Shown here: positions 39,372-54,110 of the stretch, one piece after another
Layout of the letters: each line of letters begins with the position of its first letter
How positions within the stretch are numbered: the stretch's first letter is position 1
Assembly: GCF_036320965.1 (NCBI RefSeq)
Contig: NC_092249.1
Location: 12,621,931-12,685,930 of the forward strand
Origin: Panulirus ornatus
Taxonomy: Eukaryota > Arthropoda > Malacostraca > Decapoda > Palinuridae
Length of the DNA stretch: 64,000 bases
Direction: 5' to 3'
Notes under the pieces: model-generated
Database searches by the model: none
What the model was told of the DNA's origin: nothing
The model's input: only the letters and a program-made list of their open reading frames with translations
Program-made: the position numbers and the translations under genes

Positions 39372-41889
39372 TATCCCTGGGGATAGGGGTGAAAGAATAC
39401 TTCCCACGCATTCCTCGCGTGTCGTAGAAAGCGACTAGAGGGGACGGGAGCGGGTGGCCAGAAATGTTTTGGCTCTGGATGTTTTGGCTCTGAGTGAAAC
39501 GAAGCTCAAGGGTGAAGGGGAAGTGTAGTTTGGGAATGTCTTGGGAGTAAAGTCAGGGGTTAGTGAGAGGACAAGAGCAAGGGAAGGAGTAGCAGTACTC
39601 CTGAAACAGGAGTTGTGGGAGTACGTGATAGAATGTAAGAAAGTAAATTCTCGATTAATATGGGTAAAACTGAAAGTTGATGGAGAGAGATGGGTGATTA
39701 TTGGTGCATATGCACCTGGGCATGAGAAGAAAGATCATGAGAGGCAAGTGTTTTGGGAGCAGCTGAATGAGTGTGTTAGTGGTTTTGATGCACGAGACCG
39801 GGTTATAGTGATGGGTGATTTGAATGCAAAGGTGAGTAATGTGGCAGTTGAGGGAATAATTAGTATACATGGGGTGTTCAGTGTTGTAAATGGAAATGGT
39901 GAAGAGCTTGTAGATTTATGTGCTGAAAAAGGACTGATGATTGGGAATACCTATTTTAAAAAGCGAGATATATATAAGTATACTTATGTAAGTTGGAGAG
40001 ATGGCCAGAGAGCGTTATTGGATTACGTGTTAATTGACAGGCGCGCGAAAGATAGACTTTTGGATGTTAATGTGCTGAGAGGTGCAACTGGAGGGATGTC
40101 TGATCATTATCTTGTGGAGGCTAAGGTAAAGATTTGTATGGGTTTTCAGAAAAAAAGAGTGAATGTTGGGGTGAAGAGGGTGGTGAGAGTAAGTGAGCTT
40201 GGGAAGGAGACTTGTGTTAGGAAGTACCAGGAGAGACTGAGTACAGAATAGAAAAAGGTGAGAACAATGGAAGTAAGGGGAGTGGGGGAGGAATGGGATG
40301 TATTTAGGGAATCAGTGATGGATTGCGCAAAAGATGCTTGTGGCATGAGAAGAGTGGGAGGTGGGTTGATTAGAAAGGGTAGTGAGTGGTGGGATGAAGA
40401 AGTAAGAGTATTAGTGAAAGAGAAGAGAGAGGCATTTGGACGATTTTTGCAGGGAAAAAATGCAGTTGAGTGGGAGACATATAAAAGAAAGAGACAGGAG
40501 GTCAAGAGAAAGGTGCAAGAGGTGAAAAAAAGGGCAAATGAGAGTTGAGGTGAGAGAGTATCATTAAATTTTAGGGAGAATAAAAAGATGTTCTGGAAGG
40601 AGGTAAATAAAGTGCGTAAGACAAGGGAGCAAATGGGAACTTCAGTGAAGGGCGCAAATGGGGAGGTGATAACAAGTAGTGGTGATGTGAGAAGGAGATG
40701 GAGTGAGTATTTTGAAGGTTTGTTGAATGTGTTTGATGATAGAGTGGCAGATATAGGGTGTTTTGGTCGAGGTGGTGTGCAAAGTGAGAGGGTTAGGGAA
40801 AATGATTTGGTAAACAGAGAAGAGGTAGTAAAAGCTTTGCGGAAGATGAAAGCCGGCAAGGCAGCAGGTTTGGATGGTATTGCAGTGGAATTTATTAAAA
40901 AAGGGGGTGACTGTATTGTTGACTGGTTGGTAAGGTTATTTAATGTATGTATGACTCACGGTGAAGTGCCTGAGGATTGGCGGAATGCGTGCATAGTGCC
41001 ATTGTACAAAGGCAAAGGGGATAAGAGTGAGTGCTCAAATTACAGAGGTATAAGTTTGTTGAGTATTCCTGGTAAATTATATGGGAGGGTATTGATTGAG
41101 AGGGTGAAGGCATGTACAGAGCATCAGATTGGGGAAGAGTAGTGTGGTTTCAGAAGTGGTAGAGGATGTGTGGATCAGGTGTTTGCCTTGAAGAATGTAT
41201 GTGACAAATACTTAGAAAAGCAAATGGATTTGTATGTATCATTTATGGATCTTGAGAAGGCATATGATAGAGTTGATAGAGATGCTCTGTGGAAGGTATT
41301 AAGAATATATGGTGTGGGAGGAAAGTTGTTAGAAGCAGTGAAAAGTTTTTATCGAGGATGTAAGGCATGTGTACGTGTAGGAAGAGAGGAAAGTGATTGG
41401 TTCTGAGTGAATGTAGGTTTGCGGCAGGGGTGTGTGATGTCTCCATGGTTGTTTAATTTGTTTATGGATGGGGTTGTTAGGGAGGCAAATGCAAGAGTTT
41501 TGGAAAGAGGGGCAAGTATGAAGTCTGTTGGGGATGAGAGAGCTTGGGAAGTGAGTTAGTTGTTGTTCGCTGATGATACAGCGCTGGTGGCCGATTCATG
41601 TGAGAAACTGCAGAAGCTGGTGACTGAGTTTGGTAAAGTGTGTGGAAGAAGAAAGTTAAGAGTAAATGTGAATAAGAGCAAGGTTATTAGGTACAGTAGG
41701 GTTGAGGGTCAAGTCAATTGGGAGGTGAGTTTGAATGGAGAAAAACTGGAGGAAGTGAAGTGTTTTAGATATCTGGGAGTGGATCTGGCAGCGGATGGAA
41801 CCATGGAAGCGGAGGTGGATCATAGGGTGGGGGAGGGGGCGAAAATTCTGGGGGCCTTGAAGAATGTGTGGAAGTCGAGAACATTATCT
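39372..41889 (+). mobile_element. RTE-type LINE copy (U3, plus), broken
   Basis: Nearly identical to the U2 copy: same leader deletion, same five stops. A visible difference is KRVVRVSEL here against KRDLRVSEL in U2. Endonuclease motifs GDLNAK and MSDH and the RT FADD motif remain. It ends at the unit junction after SRTLS. Confidence 0.9.
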
Positions 41890-41903
41890 TTATCATTATC
41901 ATT

Positions 41904-42672
41904 AGCATCTCTATCAACTCTATCATATGCCTTCTCCAGATCCATAAATGCTACATACAAATCCATTTGCTTTTCTAAGTATTTCTCACATATATTCTTC
42001 AAAGCAAACACGTGATCCACACATCCTCTACCACTTCTGAAACCACACTGCTCTTCCCCAATCTGATGCTCTGTACATGCCTTCACCCTCTCAATCAATA
42101 CCCTCCCATATAATTTACCAGGAATACTCAACAAACTTATACCTCTGTAATTTGAGCACTCACTCTTATCCCCTTTGCCTTTGTACAATGTCACTATGCA
42201 CGCATTCCGCAAATCCTCAGGCACCTCACCATGAGTCATACATACATTAAATAACCTTACCAACCAGTCCACAATACAGTCACCCCCTTTTTTAATAAAT
42301 TCCACTGCAATACCATCCAAACCTGCTGCCTTGCCGGCTTTCATCTTCCGCAAAGCTTTCACTACCTCTTCTCTGTTTACCAAATCATTTTCCCTAACCC
42401 TCTCACTTTGCACACCACCTCGACCAAAACACCCTATATCTGCCACTCTATCATCAAACACATTCAACAAACCTTCAAAATACTCACTCCATCTCCTTCT
42501 CACATCAGCACTACTTGTTATCATCTCCCCATTTGCGCCCTTCACTGAAGTTCCCATTTGCTCCCTTGTCTTACGCACTTTATTTACCTCCTTCCAGAAC
42601 ATCTTTTTATTCTCCCTAAAATTCAATAATACTCTCTCACCCCAACTCTCATTTGCCCTGTTTTTCACCTCT

Positions 42673-42675
<3 letters not shown>
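41904..42675 (-). mobile_element. LINE fragment (U4, minus)
   Basis: Equivalent of 36830-37602 without its extra T, so the frame is open from QEV to VDRDA. Confidence 0.9.

Positions 42676-42759
<84 letters not shown>
42676..42759. repeat. (TA)n tract, left of short element (U4)
   Basis: An 84 bp AT tract corresponding to 37603-37758. Confidence 0.95.
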
Positions 42760-43900
<1,141 letters not shown>

Positions 43901-44000
43901 NNNNNNNNNNNNNNNNNNNNNNNNNNNNNNNNNNNNNNNNNNNNNNNNNNNNNNNNNNNNNNNNNNNNNNNNNNNNNNNNNNNNNNNNNNNNNNNNNNNN
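43901..44000. other. Assembly gap (100 N)
   Basis: Exactly 100 N, the conventional size for a gap of unknown length. It falls inside a tandem repeat unit, so the repeat number is unresolved and the sequence right of it may not be truly adjacent. Confidence 1.
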
Positions 44001-45147
44001 TCCCATTTGTTCCCTTGTCTTACTCACTTTATTTACCTCCTTCCAAAATATCTTTTTATTCTCCCTAAGATCTAATGATTCTCTCTCACCCCAACTCTCA
44101 TTTGCCCTTTTTTCACCTCTTGCACCTTCCTGTTGACCTCCTGCCTCTTTCTTTTATACATCTACTCATTTGTATCATTTCCCAGCAAAAATCGTCCAAA
44201 TGCCTTTCTCTTCTCTTTCACTAATAATCTTACTTCTTCATCCCACCATTCACTACCCTTCTAATCTGCCCACCTCCCACGCTTCTCATGCCACAAGCGT
44301 CTTTTGCGCAAGCCATCATTGATTCCCTAAATACATCCCATTCCTCCCTCACTCCCCTTACTTCCATTGTTCTCACCTTTTTCCATTCTGTACTCAGTCT
44401 CTCCTGGTACTTCCTCACACAAGTCTCCCTCCTAAGCTCACTTACTCTCACTACTCTCTTCATCGCAACATTTTTCCTTCTTTTCTGAAAACCTTTAGAA
44501 ATCTTCACCTTAGCCTCCACAAGATAATGATCAGACATCCCTCCACTTGCACCTCTCAGCACATTAACATCCAATGGTCTCTCTTTCGCGCGCCTATCAA
44601 TTGACACGTAATCCAATAACGCTCTCTGGCCATCTCTCCTACTTACATACGTATATTTATGTATATCTCTCTTTTTAAACCAGGTATTCCCAATCACCAG
44701 TCCTTTTTCAGCACATAAATCTACAAGCTCTTCACCATTTCCATTTACAACACTGAACATCCAATGTATACCAATTATTCCCTCAACTGCCACATTACTC
44801 ACCTTTGCATTCAAATCATCCATCACTATAACCCGGTCTCGTGCATCAAAACTACTACCATACTCATTCAGCTGCTCCCGAAACACTTGCCTCTCATGAT
44901 CTTTCTTCTCATGCCCAGGTGCATATGCACCAAAAATCACCCGTCTCTCTCCATCATCTTTCAATTTAACCATATCAATCTAGAGTTTACTTTCTTACCT
45001 CTATCACATACTCCCACCACTCCTGTTTCAGGAGTATTGCTACTCCTTCCCTTGCTCTTGTCCTCTCACTAACCCCTCACTTTACTCCCAAGACATTTCT
45101 AAACCACTCTTCCCTTTACCCTTGAGCTTCGTTTCACTCAGAGCCAA
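44001..45147 (-). mobile_element. RTE-type LINE copy 19, N-terminal part
   Basis: Minus-strand fragment from the codons for LALSETKL (45147) to EQMG (44001, at the gap). A moderately old copy: GDLNAK reads DDLNAK, MSDH is kept, and several frameshifts lie near 44110, 44170 and 44990. Its 3' side is lost in the gap. The 5' side passes into a T-rich stretch that is the tail of the next LINE, so that LINE may have inserted into this one. Confidence 0.87.
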
Positions 45148-45159
45148 AAATTAAACATA

Positions 45160-47939
45160 TAATTTTTTTTTACTATAATTTGTTGCTGTCTTCCATGTTA
45201 GCGAGGAAGCGCAAGGAAAAAGCCGAAAGAATGGCCCAACCCACCCACATAAACATGCATATACATACACGTCCACACATGCACATATACATATCTATAC
45301 ATCTCAACATATACATATATATACACACTCAGATATATACATAAATATACATGTACATAATTCATACTGTCTGCCCTTGTTCATTCACGTCGCCACCCCG
45401 CCACATATGAGAAGACAAACCCCTCCCCCGCATGGGCACAAGGTAGCGCTAGGAAAAGACAACAAAGGCCACATTCGTTCACTCTTTTCAAAGTTTCCAG
45501 AACTTTCACCCTCTCCACCACCCTGTGATTCACTTCCGTTTTCATGCCTCCATCCGCTGCCAAATCCACTCCTAGACATCTAAAACACTTAACTTCCTTC
45601 AGTTTTTCTCAATTCAAACTTCTCCCAATTGACTTGTTCCTTACCCTACTGTACTTTATCAAACTCAGTCACTAGCTTCTGCGTTTCTCACCCGAATCAG
45701 CAACCAGCGCTGTATCACCAGCGAACGACAAATGACTCGCATCCCAAGCTCTCTCATCCACAACAGACTGCATACTTGCCCTTCTTTCCAAAACTCTTGC
45801 ATTCACCTCCCTAGCAACCCCATCCATAAACAAATTAAACAACCATGGAGACATCACACACCCCTGCCGCAAACCAACATTCACTGAGAACGAATCACTT
45901 TCCTCTCTTCCTACACGTACAAATGCCTTACATCCTCGATAAAAACTTTTCACTGCTTCTAACAACTTGCCTCCAACACCATATGTTCTTAATACCTTCC
46001 ATAGAGCATCTCTATCAACTCTATCATATGCGTTCTCCAGATCCATAAATGCTACATACAAATTCATTTGCTTTTCTAAGTATTTCTCACATATATTCTT
46101 CAAAGCAAACACCTGATCCACACATCCTCTACCACTACTGAAACCACACTGCTCTTCCCCAATCTGATGCTCTGTACATGCCTTCACCCTCTCAATCAAT
46201 ACTCTCCCATATGATTTCCCAGGAATACTCAACAAACTTATACCTCTGTAATTTGAGCACTCACTTTTATTCTCTTTGCCTTTGTACAATGGTTCTATGC
46301 AAGCATTCTGCCATTCCTGAGGCACCGCACCAAGAGACGTACATACATTAAATAACCTTACCAACCAGTCAACAATACAGTGACCCCCTTTTTTGATAAA
46401 TTCCACTGCAATACCATCCAAACCCGTAGCCTTGCCGGCTTTCATCTTCCGCAGAACTTTTTCTACCTCTTCTCTGTTTATCAAATCATTTTCCCCAACC
46501 CTCTCTCTTTGCACACCACCTCGACCAAAACACCCTATATCTGCCACTCTATCATCAAGCACATTCAACAAGCCTTCAAAATACTTACTCCTTCTCCTTC
46601 TTACTTCACCACTACTTGTTATCACCTCCCCATTAGTCCCCCTCACTGAAGTTCCCATTTGTTCCCTTGTCTTACGCACTTTATTTACCTCCTTCCAAAA
46701 CATCTTTTTATTCTCCCTGAAATTCACTGATACCCTCTCACCCCAACTCACATTTGCCCTCTTTTTCACCTCTTGCACCTTTCTCTTGACTTCCTGCCTC
46801 TTTCTTTTATACATCTCTCAGTCAGTTGCATTATTTTCCTGCAAAAATCGTCCTAATGCCTCTTTCTTCTCTTTTACTAATAATCCTACTTCTTCATCCC
46901 ACCACTCACTACCCTTTCTAATCTGCCCACCTCCCATGCTTCTCATGCCACAAGCATCTTTTGCGGAAGCCATCACTGCTTTCCTAATTACAACCCATTC
47001 CTCCCCCACTCCCCTTACCTCCTTTGTTCTCACCTTTTTCCACCCACTATTGAGTCTCTCCTGGTACTTCCTCACACAAGTCTCCTTCCCAAGCTCACTG
47101 GCTCTCACTACTCTTTTCACCTCAACACTCTCCTCTTTTCTGAAAACCTCTACAAATCTTCACATTCGCCTCCACAAGGTAATGATCAGACATCTATCCA
47201 GTTGCACCTCTCAGCACATTAACATCCAAAAGTCTCTCTTTCGCGCGTCAATCAATTAACACGTAATCCAATAACGCTCTCTGGCCATCTCTCCTACTTA
47301 CATACGTATACTTATGAATATCTCTCTTTTTAAACCAGGTATTCCAATCACCAGTCTTTTTTCAGCACATGAGTCTACAAGCTCTTCATCATTTCCATTT
47401 ACAACACTGAACACCCAATGTGAACCAATTATTCCCTCAACTGCCACATTACTCACCTTTGCATTCAAATCACCCATCGCTATAGCCCGGTCTCGTGCAT
47501 GAAAACTACTAATACACTCACTCAGGCTGCTTCCAAAACACTTGGTGCATATGCACCAATAATCACCCATCTCTCTTCATCCACTTTCAGTTTTACCCAT
47601 ATCAATCTAGATTTTACTTTCTTACACTCTATCACATACTCCCACCACTCCTGTTTCAGGAGTATTGCTACTCCTTCCCTTGCTCTTGTCCTCTCACTAA
47701 CCCCTGACTTTACTCCCAAGACATTCCCAAACCACTCTTCCCCTTTACCCTTGAGCTTCGTTATACTCAGAGCATAAACATCCAAGTTCCTTTCCTCAAA
47801 CATATTACCTATTTATCCTTTTTTCTCATCTTGGTTACATCCACACACATTTAGACACCCCAGTCTGAGCCTTCGAGGAGGATGAGCACTCCCCACGTGA
47901 CTCCTTCTTCTGTTTCCCCTTTTAGAAAGTTAAAATACA
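45160..47939 (-). mobile_element. RTE-type LINE copy 20, old, internal deletion
   Basis: Minus-strand copy with a tail at 45160-45176, long-type 3' UTR to about 45485, a junction there into the codons before NVWK (so the C-terminal ~200 codons are deleted), then RT, linker and endonuclease up to the leader at 47939. The RT active site reads FAGD instead of FADD, losing a catalytic Asp. An open segment covers 45672-46814; frameshifts lie near 46815, 47130 and 47540. The start codon position is AGG, as in copy 1. Confidence 0.88.
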
Positions 47940-48080
47940 ATGTATAGGTATGTATATGTGCGTGTGTGGACGTGTATGTATATAAATGTTTTTGTAGGTG
48001 GGTTGGGCCATTTTTTCTTCTGTTTCCTTGCACTACCTCGCTAACGCGGGAGACAGCGACAAAGTATGATGAAATGAAAT
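47940..48080 (+). mobile_element. LINE 3' end, severely truncated
   Basis: About 140 bp of plus-strand LINE 3' UTR (from TGTATAGGTATG) with the CTCGC-TAAC-GCGGG hairpin near 48037-48050 and a GATGAAATGAAATATATG tail. It abuts the leader of copy 20 head on, at a point inside that leader. Confidence 0.82.
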
Positions 48081-48084
48081 ATAT

Positions 48085-48570
48085 GAAATATCAAATATTT
48101 CATAAATGTCCTCCGTTTCCTGCATTAACAAGGCAACGCCAGAATAGACGAGGAAAAGGCCTCATTTACCCACTTCCCTTTTCTATCTGTCATGTGTAAT
48201 ATACGGACAACCGTAGCACCTTAACCAGAACCAGGGCCTACAAACCTTTCCATGGTTTCCGCTTCACATACGCTGGCTTAGTCCATTCACGGTAGGTCGA
48301 CCCCTGTATGCCACCTTATTCCAATTCACTCTATCCTGTGCATACCTTTCACTCTCCTGCATACGTAAGCCCCATAATTCAAATCATTTTCAATCCATCC
48401 TTCCATCTCTAATATGACCCTCTCCTTCTTGTTCCCTCCGCTTCTAACACATACAGCCTCTTCGTCAACGTCTCCTCACTCATTCACTCTCTATATCCAG
48501 ATAATTCCACCCCACACTTTCTGTTCTCTCAACCATACTTCTCTCTCACCCTGTTACTACTTACTCCTCC
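48085..48570 (-). mobile_element. Diverged RTE-type LINE 3' part
   Basis: Minus-strand sequence clearly related to the main LINE's 3' UTR and C-terminal coding region (CCATGGTTT, TATGCCACC, ATTCACTCTATCC, CTCCTGCAT blocks in the same order) but with much lower identity. Its own terminal motif reads TTTCCTGCATTAACAAGGCAACGCC. It is probably a different, older subfamily or a sister family. No open frame. Confidence 0.7.
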
Positions 48571-48604
48571 CACCACTGGGAATAATTGCAGCCATGAACA
48601 ATTT

Positions 48605-48747
48605 GGAATGACTGCTTCTTTGTATCACATGGGATGACTGCTTCTTTGTATCACAGGGGATGACTGCTTCTTTGTATCACAGGGGATGACTGCTTCTTTG
48701 TATCACAGGGGATGACTGCTTCTTTGTATCACAGGGGATGACTGTTT
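48605..48747. repeat. 26 bp minisatellite, ~5.4 copies
   Basis: Tandem 26 bp unit (GGGGATGACTGCTTCTTTGT plus ATCACA), with units starting near 48606, 48632, 48658, 48684, 48710 and a partial one at 48736. Nearly identical except the first unit. Confidence 0.92.
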
Positions 48748-48989
48748 CAGTTAGGGATTAACTGCAGCACTACACAAAAAACGTATTCATCTCTGAGTCA
48801 TAGGAAATGAGTACCAAAACCGTGGTAAATGTAAACATGGAAGGTTATGTTTGTTCAACATTATACATCTGTTGGATGAAAATGGATTGTGTGTTTGTCA
48901 ATGAAGAAGGAAGGGTACGAGAAAAGCTCATTCAGCCTATTCAAACATCGTCTTTGTTATGAAAAACGATGCAAAAGACCAGCATATTT
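48748..48989. other. Low-copy sequence, unassigned
   Basis: About 240 bp of ordinary-complexity sequence between two minisatellites. A 63-codon frame at 48889-49080 runs partly into the 32 bp array and resembles nothing I know. I see no RNA gene, promoter or element end. It is one of the few stretches in this window that may be single copy. Confidence 0.5.
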
Positions 48990-51198
48990 TACAGTGGACA
49001 ACATCTCCTGGGACTTGAACGAAACAGTACAACACAGCTTTGAACGTGGACAACAGAATGCAACACAGTTTTGGACGTGAACGGAAGAGTACATCACAGG
49101 CCTGGACGTGGACGGCAGAGTATGACGCAGCCCTGGACTTAAACGTAACAGTAAAACACTGCCTTAGACTTGGACGGCAGAGTACAACACAGCCCTGGAC
49201 ATAGACGGGACAGTATTGCACAGTCCTGGACGTGGATGACATAGTGCAACACAGCCATGGACGTGGAAGACATATTGCAACACAGTCTTGGATGGTGGAA
49301 GACAGATTGCAACACAGAACTGGACGTGGAGGACAGAGTGCAACGCTACTCTGAATGCGGACGACAAAATGAAACACAACCTTGGACGTAGACGACACAG
49401 TGCAACACAGCTCTAGATGGTGGACGACAGAGCACAATACAGCCCTAGATGATGGATGACAGAGTACAACACAGCCCTAGATGGTGAACGACAGTGCAAC
49501 ATAGCCCTAGATGATGGACGACAGAGTGCAACACAGCCCTAGATGATGGATGACAGAGTACAACACAGTCCTAGTTAGTGAACGACAGAGTACAACACAG
49601 TCCTAGATAGTGGACGACGCAGTGCAACACAGCCCTAGATGATGGACGACAGAGTACAACACAGCCCTAGATGATGGACGACAGAGTGCAACACAGCCCT
49701 AGATGATGGATGACAGAGTACAACACAGTCCTAAATAGTGAACGACAGAGTACAACACAGCCCTAGATAGTGGACGACGCAGTGCAACACAGCCCTAGAT
49801 GGTGGACGACAGAGCACAACACAGCACTAGATGATGGATGACAGAGTACAACACAGCCCTAGATGATGGACGACAGAGTACAACACAGCCCTAGATGATG
49901 GACGACAGAGTACAACACAGCCCTGGATGGTGGACAACACAGTGCAACACAGCCCTAGATGATGGATGACAGAGTACAAAACAGCCCTGGATGGTGGACG
50001 ACACAGAGCAACACAGCCCTAAATGGTGGACAACACAGTGCAACACAGCCCTAGATGATGGATGACAGAGTACAAAACAGCCCTGGATGGTGGACGACAC
50101 AGAGCAACACAACCCTAGATGGTGGACAACACAGTGCAACACAGCCCTAGATGATGGATGACAGAGTACAAAACAGCCCTGGATGGTGGACGACACAGTG
50201 CAACACAGCTCTAGATGGTGGACGGTGAAACAGTGAAACACAGCCCTGGACGTGGACGGCAGAGTACAGCACAGCCCTACATGGTAGACGACATAGTGCA
50301 ACAAAGCCCTAGGTAATAGATGACAGAGTACAACACAGCCCTAGATGATGGACGACATAGTACAACACAGCCCTGGACGTGGACGGCCAACACAGCCCTA
50401 GATGATGGACGACATAGTACAACACAGCCCTGGACGTGGACGGCAGAGTACAGCACAGCCCTACAAGGTAGACGACATAGTGCAACACAGCCCTAGATGA
50501 TGGACGACAGAGTACAACACAGCCCTAGATGGTGAACGACACAGTACAACACAGCCCTGGATGGTGGACGACACAGAGCAACACAACCCTAGATGGTGCA
50601 CGACACAGTGCAACACAACCCTAGATGGTGGACGACAGAATACAACACAGCCCTAGATGGTGGACGACATAGTGCAACACAGCCCTAGATGGCAGGCGAC
50701 ACAGTGCAACACAGCCCTAGATGGTGGACGACAGAATACAACACAGCCCTAGATGATAGACGACAGCGTAAAACACAGCCCTAGATGGTGGACGACAGAG
50801 TAAAACACAGCCCTAGATGATGGACGACAGAGTAAAACACAGCCCTAGATGATGGACGACAGAGTAAAACACAGTCATGGACGTGTTGAACAGAGCATGA
50901 CACAGTCATGAATGTGCTCGACAGAGTACAACACAGCCCTGAACGTGGACGACAAAGTACAACATAGCGCTGGAAGTGGACGACAGAAGACAAAAACAGG
51001 AACGATAAAAAGCAGCAAAAACATGAACGTGGGCAAAAGAGGGTCACAAAGCCCTGGACGGGAATGATAGAGTGTAACACGGCTCAGGACATGGATGACA
51101 CACGGCTCAGGACATGGATGACAGAGTACATCTAAGCTCAGAAAGTGGAAAACAGAGGACAATACAGCCTAGACGTGGATAGCAGATTGCAACACTGC
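48990..51198. repeat. Minisatellite, ~32 bp monomer
   Basis: About 69 monomers of ~32 bp, typically CAACACAGCCCTAGATGATG then GACGACAGAGTA. Monomers at both ends are more diverged (TGGACGTGGACG-type), while the centre is homogeneous, as expected from unequal exchange. On the minus strand the three-phase reading is largely stop-free and makes spurious Cys/Val/Leu-rich frames. It abuts the 29 bp array at about 51198. Confidence 0.95.
49951..50210. repeat. 96 bp higher-order repeat in 32 bp array
   Basis: A three-monomer block (96 bp) recognisable by ACAAAACAGCCCTGGATGG starts near 49951 and recurs at about 50047 and 50142, giving about 2.7 copies. It is a younger homogenisation step within the array. 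Confidence 0.85.
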
Positions 51199-51348
51199 GT
51201 GGATCTAGTGCTCTGTACGCACTTATCAACAGTCTGGTGCTCTGTACGCACTGATCAAAGATCCCGTGCTGTGTACGCACTGGTCAATGATCTAGTGCTC
51301 TCTACGCACTGATCAACGATCTCGTGCTCTGCACGCATTAATCAACGA

Positions 51349-52573
51349 TCTAGTGCTCTCTACGCACTGGTCAACGATCTAGTGCTCTGCACGCAATGAT
51401 CAACGATCTAGTGTCCTGTACGCACTGGTCAGCGACCTAGTGCTCCGTACACACCGGACAACGATCTAGTGCTTTGTACGCACTGGTCAACGATTTAGTA
51501 CTATGTACACACTGTTCAACGATCTAGTGCTTTGCACGCACTGGTCAGCGATCTAGTGCTCTGTACGCGCTGGTCAACGATCTCGTGCTCTTTACGCACT
51601 GATTAACTATCTAGCGCTCTTTACGCACTGGTCAACAATCTAGTTCTCTGTACGCACTGGTCAACGACCTAGTGCTGTTTAGGCACTGATAGACGATCTA
51701 GTGCTCTATAGGCACTGGTCAACGATCTCGTGCTCTGTACGCACTGATCAACGATCTCGGAATGTGTACGCATTGGTCAACGATCTTGTGCTCTCTACGC
51801 ACTGATCAACGATCTCGGAATGTGTACGCACTGGTCAACGATCTTGTGCTCTCTATGCACTGATCAACGATCTAGTGCTCTTTACGCACTTGTCAACGAT
51901 CTAGTGCTCTGTACGCACTTGTCAACGATCTAGTGCTCTGTACGTACTGGTCAATGATCTAGTGCTCTGTGCGCACTGATCAACAATCTAGTGCTTTGTA
52001 CACACTGGTCAACGATCTCGTGCTGTGTACGCAATGGTCAACGATCTCGTGCTATGTACGCACTGGTCAATGATCTAGTGTTCTGTACGCACTGGTGAAC
52101 AATCTAGTGCTCTGCACGTACTGGTCAACGATCTGGTACTCTGTATGGAATAATCCACGATCTGGTGCCCGGTACGCACTGGTTAGCGACCTAGTGCTCT
52201 GTACGCACTGGACAACGATCTAGTGCTTTGTACGCACTGGTCAACGATTTAGTACACTGTACACACTGGTCAACGATCTAGTGCTTTGCACGCACTGGTC
52301 AACGAACTAGTGCTCTCCACGCAGTGGTCAACGGTCTCGTGCTCTTTACGCGCTGATTAACGATCTAGCGCTCTTTACGCACTGGTCAACAATCTAGTTC
52401 TCTGTACGCACTGGTCAACGACCCGGTGCTATTTAGGTACTGATAGACGATTTAGTGCTCTATAGGCACTGGTCAACGATCTCGTGCTCTGTACGCACTG
52501 ATCAACGATCTCGGAATGTGTACGCATTGGTCAACGATCTAGTGCTCTCTACGCACTGATCAACGATCTAGTG
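51349..52573. repeat. Higher-order block in 29 bp array, copy 1
   Basis: About 1.2 kb matching 52886-54110 monomer for monomer, with few substitutions. The 1537 bp offset equals 53 x 29, so the duplication kept monomer phase. Confidence 0.9.
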
Positions 52574-52885
52574 CTCTCTACGCACTGATCAACGATCTAG
52601 TGCTCTGCACGCACTTGTCAACGATCTAGTGCTCTGTACGCAAGGGTCAACGATGTAGTGCTCTGTATGCACTTGTCAACGATCTACTGCTCTGTACGGA
52701 CTAATCAACGATGTAGTTCTCTGTACGCACTTCTCAACGATCTAGTGCTCTTTACGCACTGGTCAACGATCTAGTGCTCTGTACGCACTGATCAACTATC
52801 TAGTGATCTGTACGCACTGGTCAACGATCTCGTGCTGTGTACGCACTGGTCAATGATCTAGTGCTCTGTACACATTGATCAACAA

Positions 52886-54110
52886 TCTAGTGCTCTCTAC
52901 GCACTGGTCAACGATCTAGTGCTCTGCACGCAATGATCAACGATCTAGTGTCCTGTACGCACTGGTCAGCGACCTAGTGCTCCGTACACACCGGACAACG
53001 ATCTAGTGCTTTGTACGCACTGGTCAACGATTTAGTACTATGTACACACTGTTCAACGATCTAGTGCTTTGCACGCACTGGTCAGCGATCTAGTGCTCTG
53101 TACGCGCTGGTCAACGATCTCGTGCTCTTTACGCACTGATTAACGACCTAGCGCTCTTTACGCACTGGTCAACAATCTAGTTCTCTGTACGCACTGGTCA
53201 ACGACCTAGTGCTGTTTAGGCACTGATAGACGATCTAGTGCTCTATAGGCACTGGTCAACGATCTCGTGCTCTGTACGCACTGATCAACGATCTCGGAAT
53301 GTGTACGCATTGGTCAACGATCTTGTGCTCTCTACGCACTGATCAACGATCTCGGAATGTGTACGCACTGGTCAACGATCTTGTGCTCTCTATGCACTGA
53401 TCAACGATCTAGTGCTCTTTACGCACTTGTCAACGATCTAGTGCTCTGTACGCACTTGTCAACGATCTAGTGCTCTGTACGTACTGGTCAATGATCTAGT
53501 GCTCTGTGCGCACTGATCAACAATCTAGTGCTTTGTACACACTGGTCAACGATCTCGTGCTGTGTACGCAATGGTCAACGATCTCGTGCTATGTACGCAC
53601 TGGTCAATGATCTAGTGTTCTGTACGCACTGGTGAACAATCTAGTGCTCTGCACGTACTGGTCAACGATCTGGTACTCTGTACGGAATAATCCACGATCT
53701 GGTGCCCGGTACGCACTGGTTAGCGACCTAGTGCTCTGTACGCACTGGACAACGATCTAGTGCTTTGTACGCACTGGTCAACGATTTAGTACACTGTACA
53801 CACTGGTCAACGATCTAGTGCTTTGCACGCACTGGTCAACGAACTAGTGCTCTCCACGTAGTGGTCAACGGTCTCGTGCTCTTTACGCGCTGATTAACGA
53901 TCTAGCGCTCTTTACGCACTGGTCAACAATCTAGTTCTCTGTACGCACTGGTCAACGACCCGGTGCTATTTAGGTACTGATAGACGATTTAGTGCTCTAT
54001 AGGCACTGGTCAACGATCTCGTGCTCTGTACGCACTGATCAACGATCTCGGAATGTGTACGCATTGGTCAACGATCTAGTGCTCTCTACGCACTGATCAA
54101 CGATCTAGTG
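52886..54110. repeat. Higher-order block in 29 bp array, copy 2
   Basis: Second copy of 51349-52573. 52574-52885 is the rest of the first 1537 bp period and has no match after 54110. Confidence 0.9.

Noticed and set aside
48889..49080. Small host gene of 63 codons
   Set aside because: It runs into the minisatellite, has no recognisable domain and no supporting signals.
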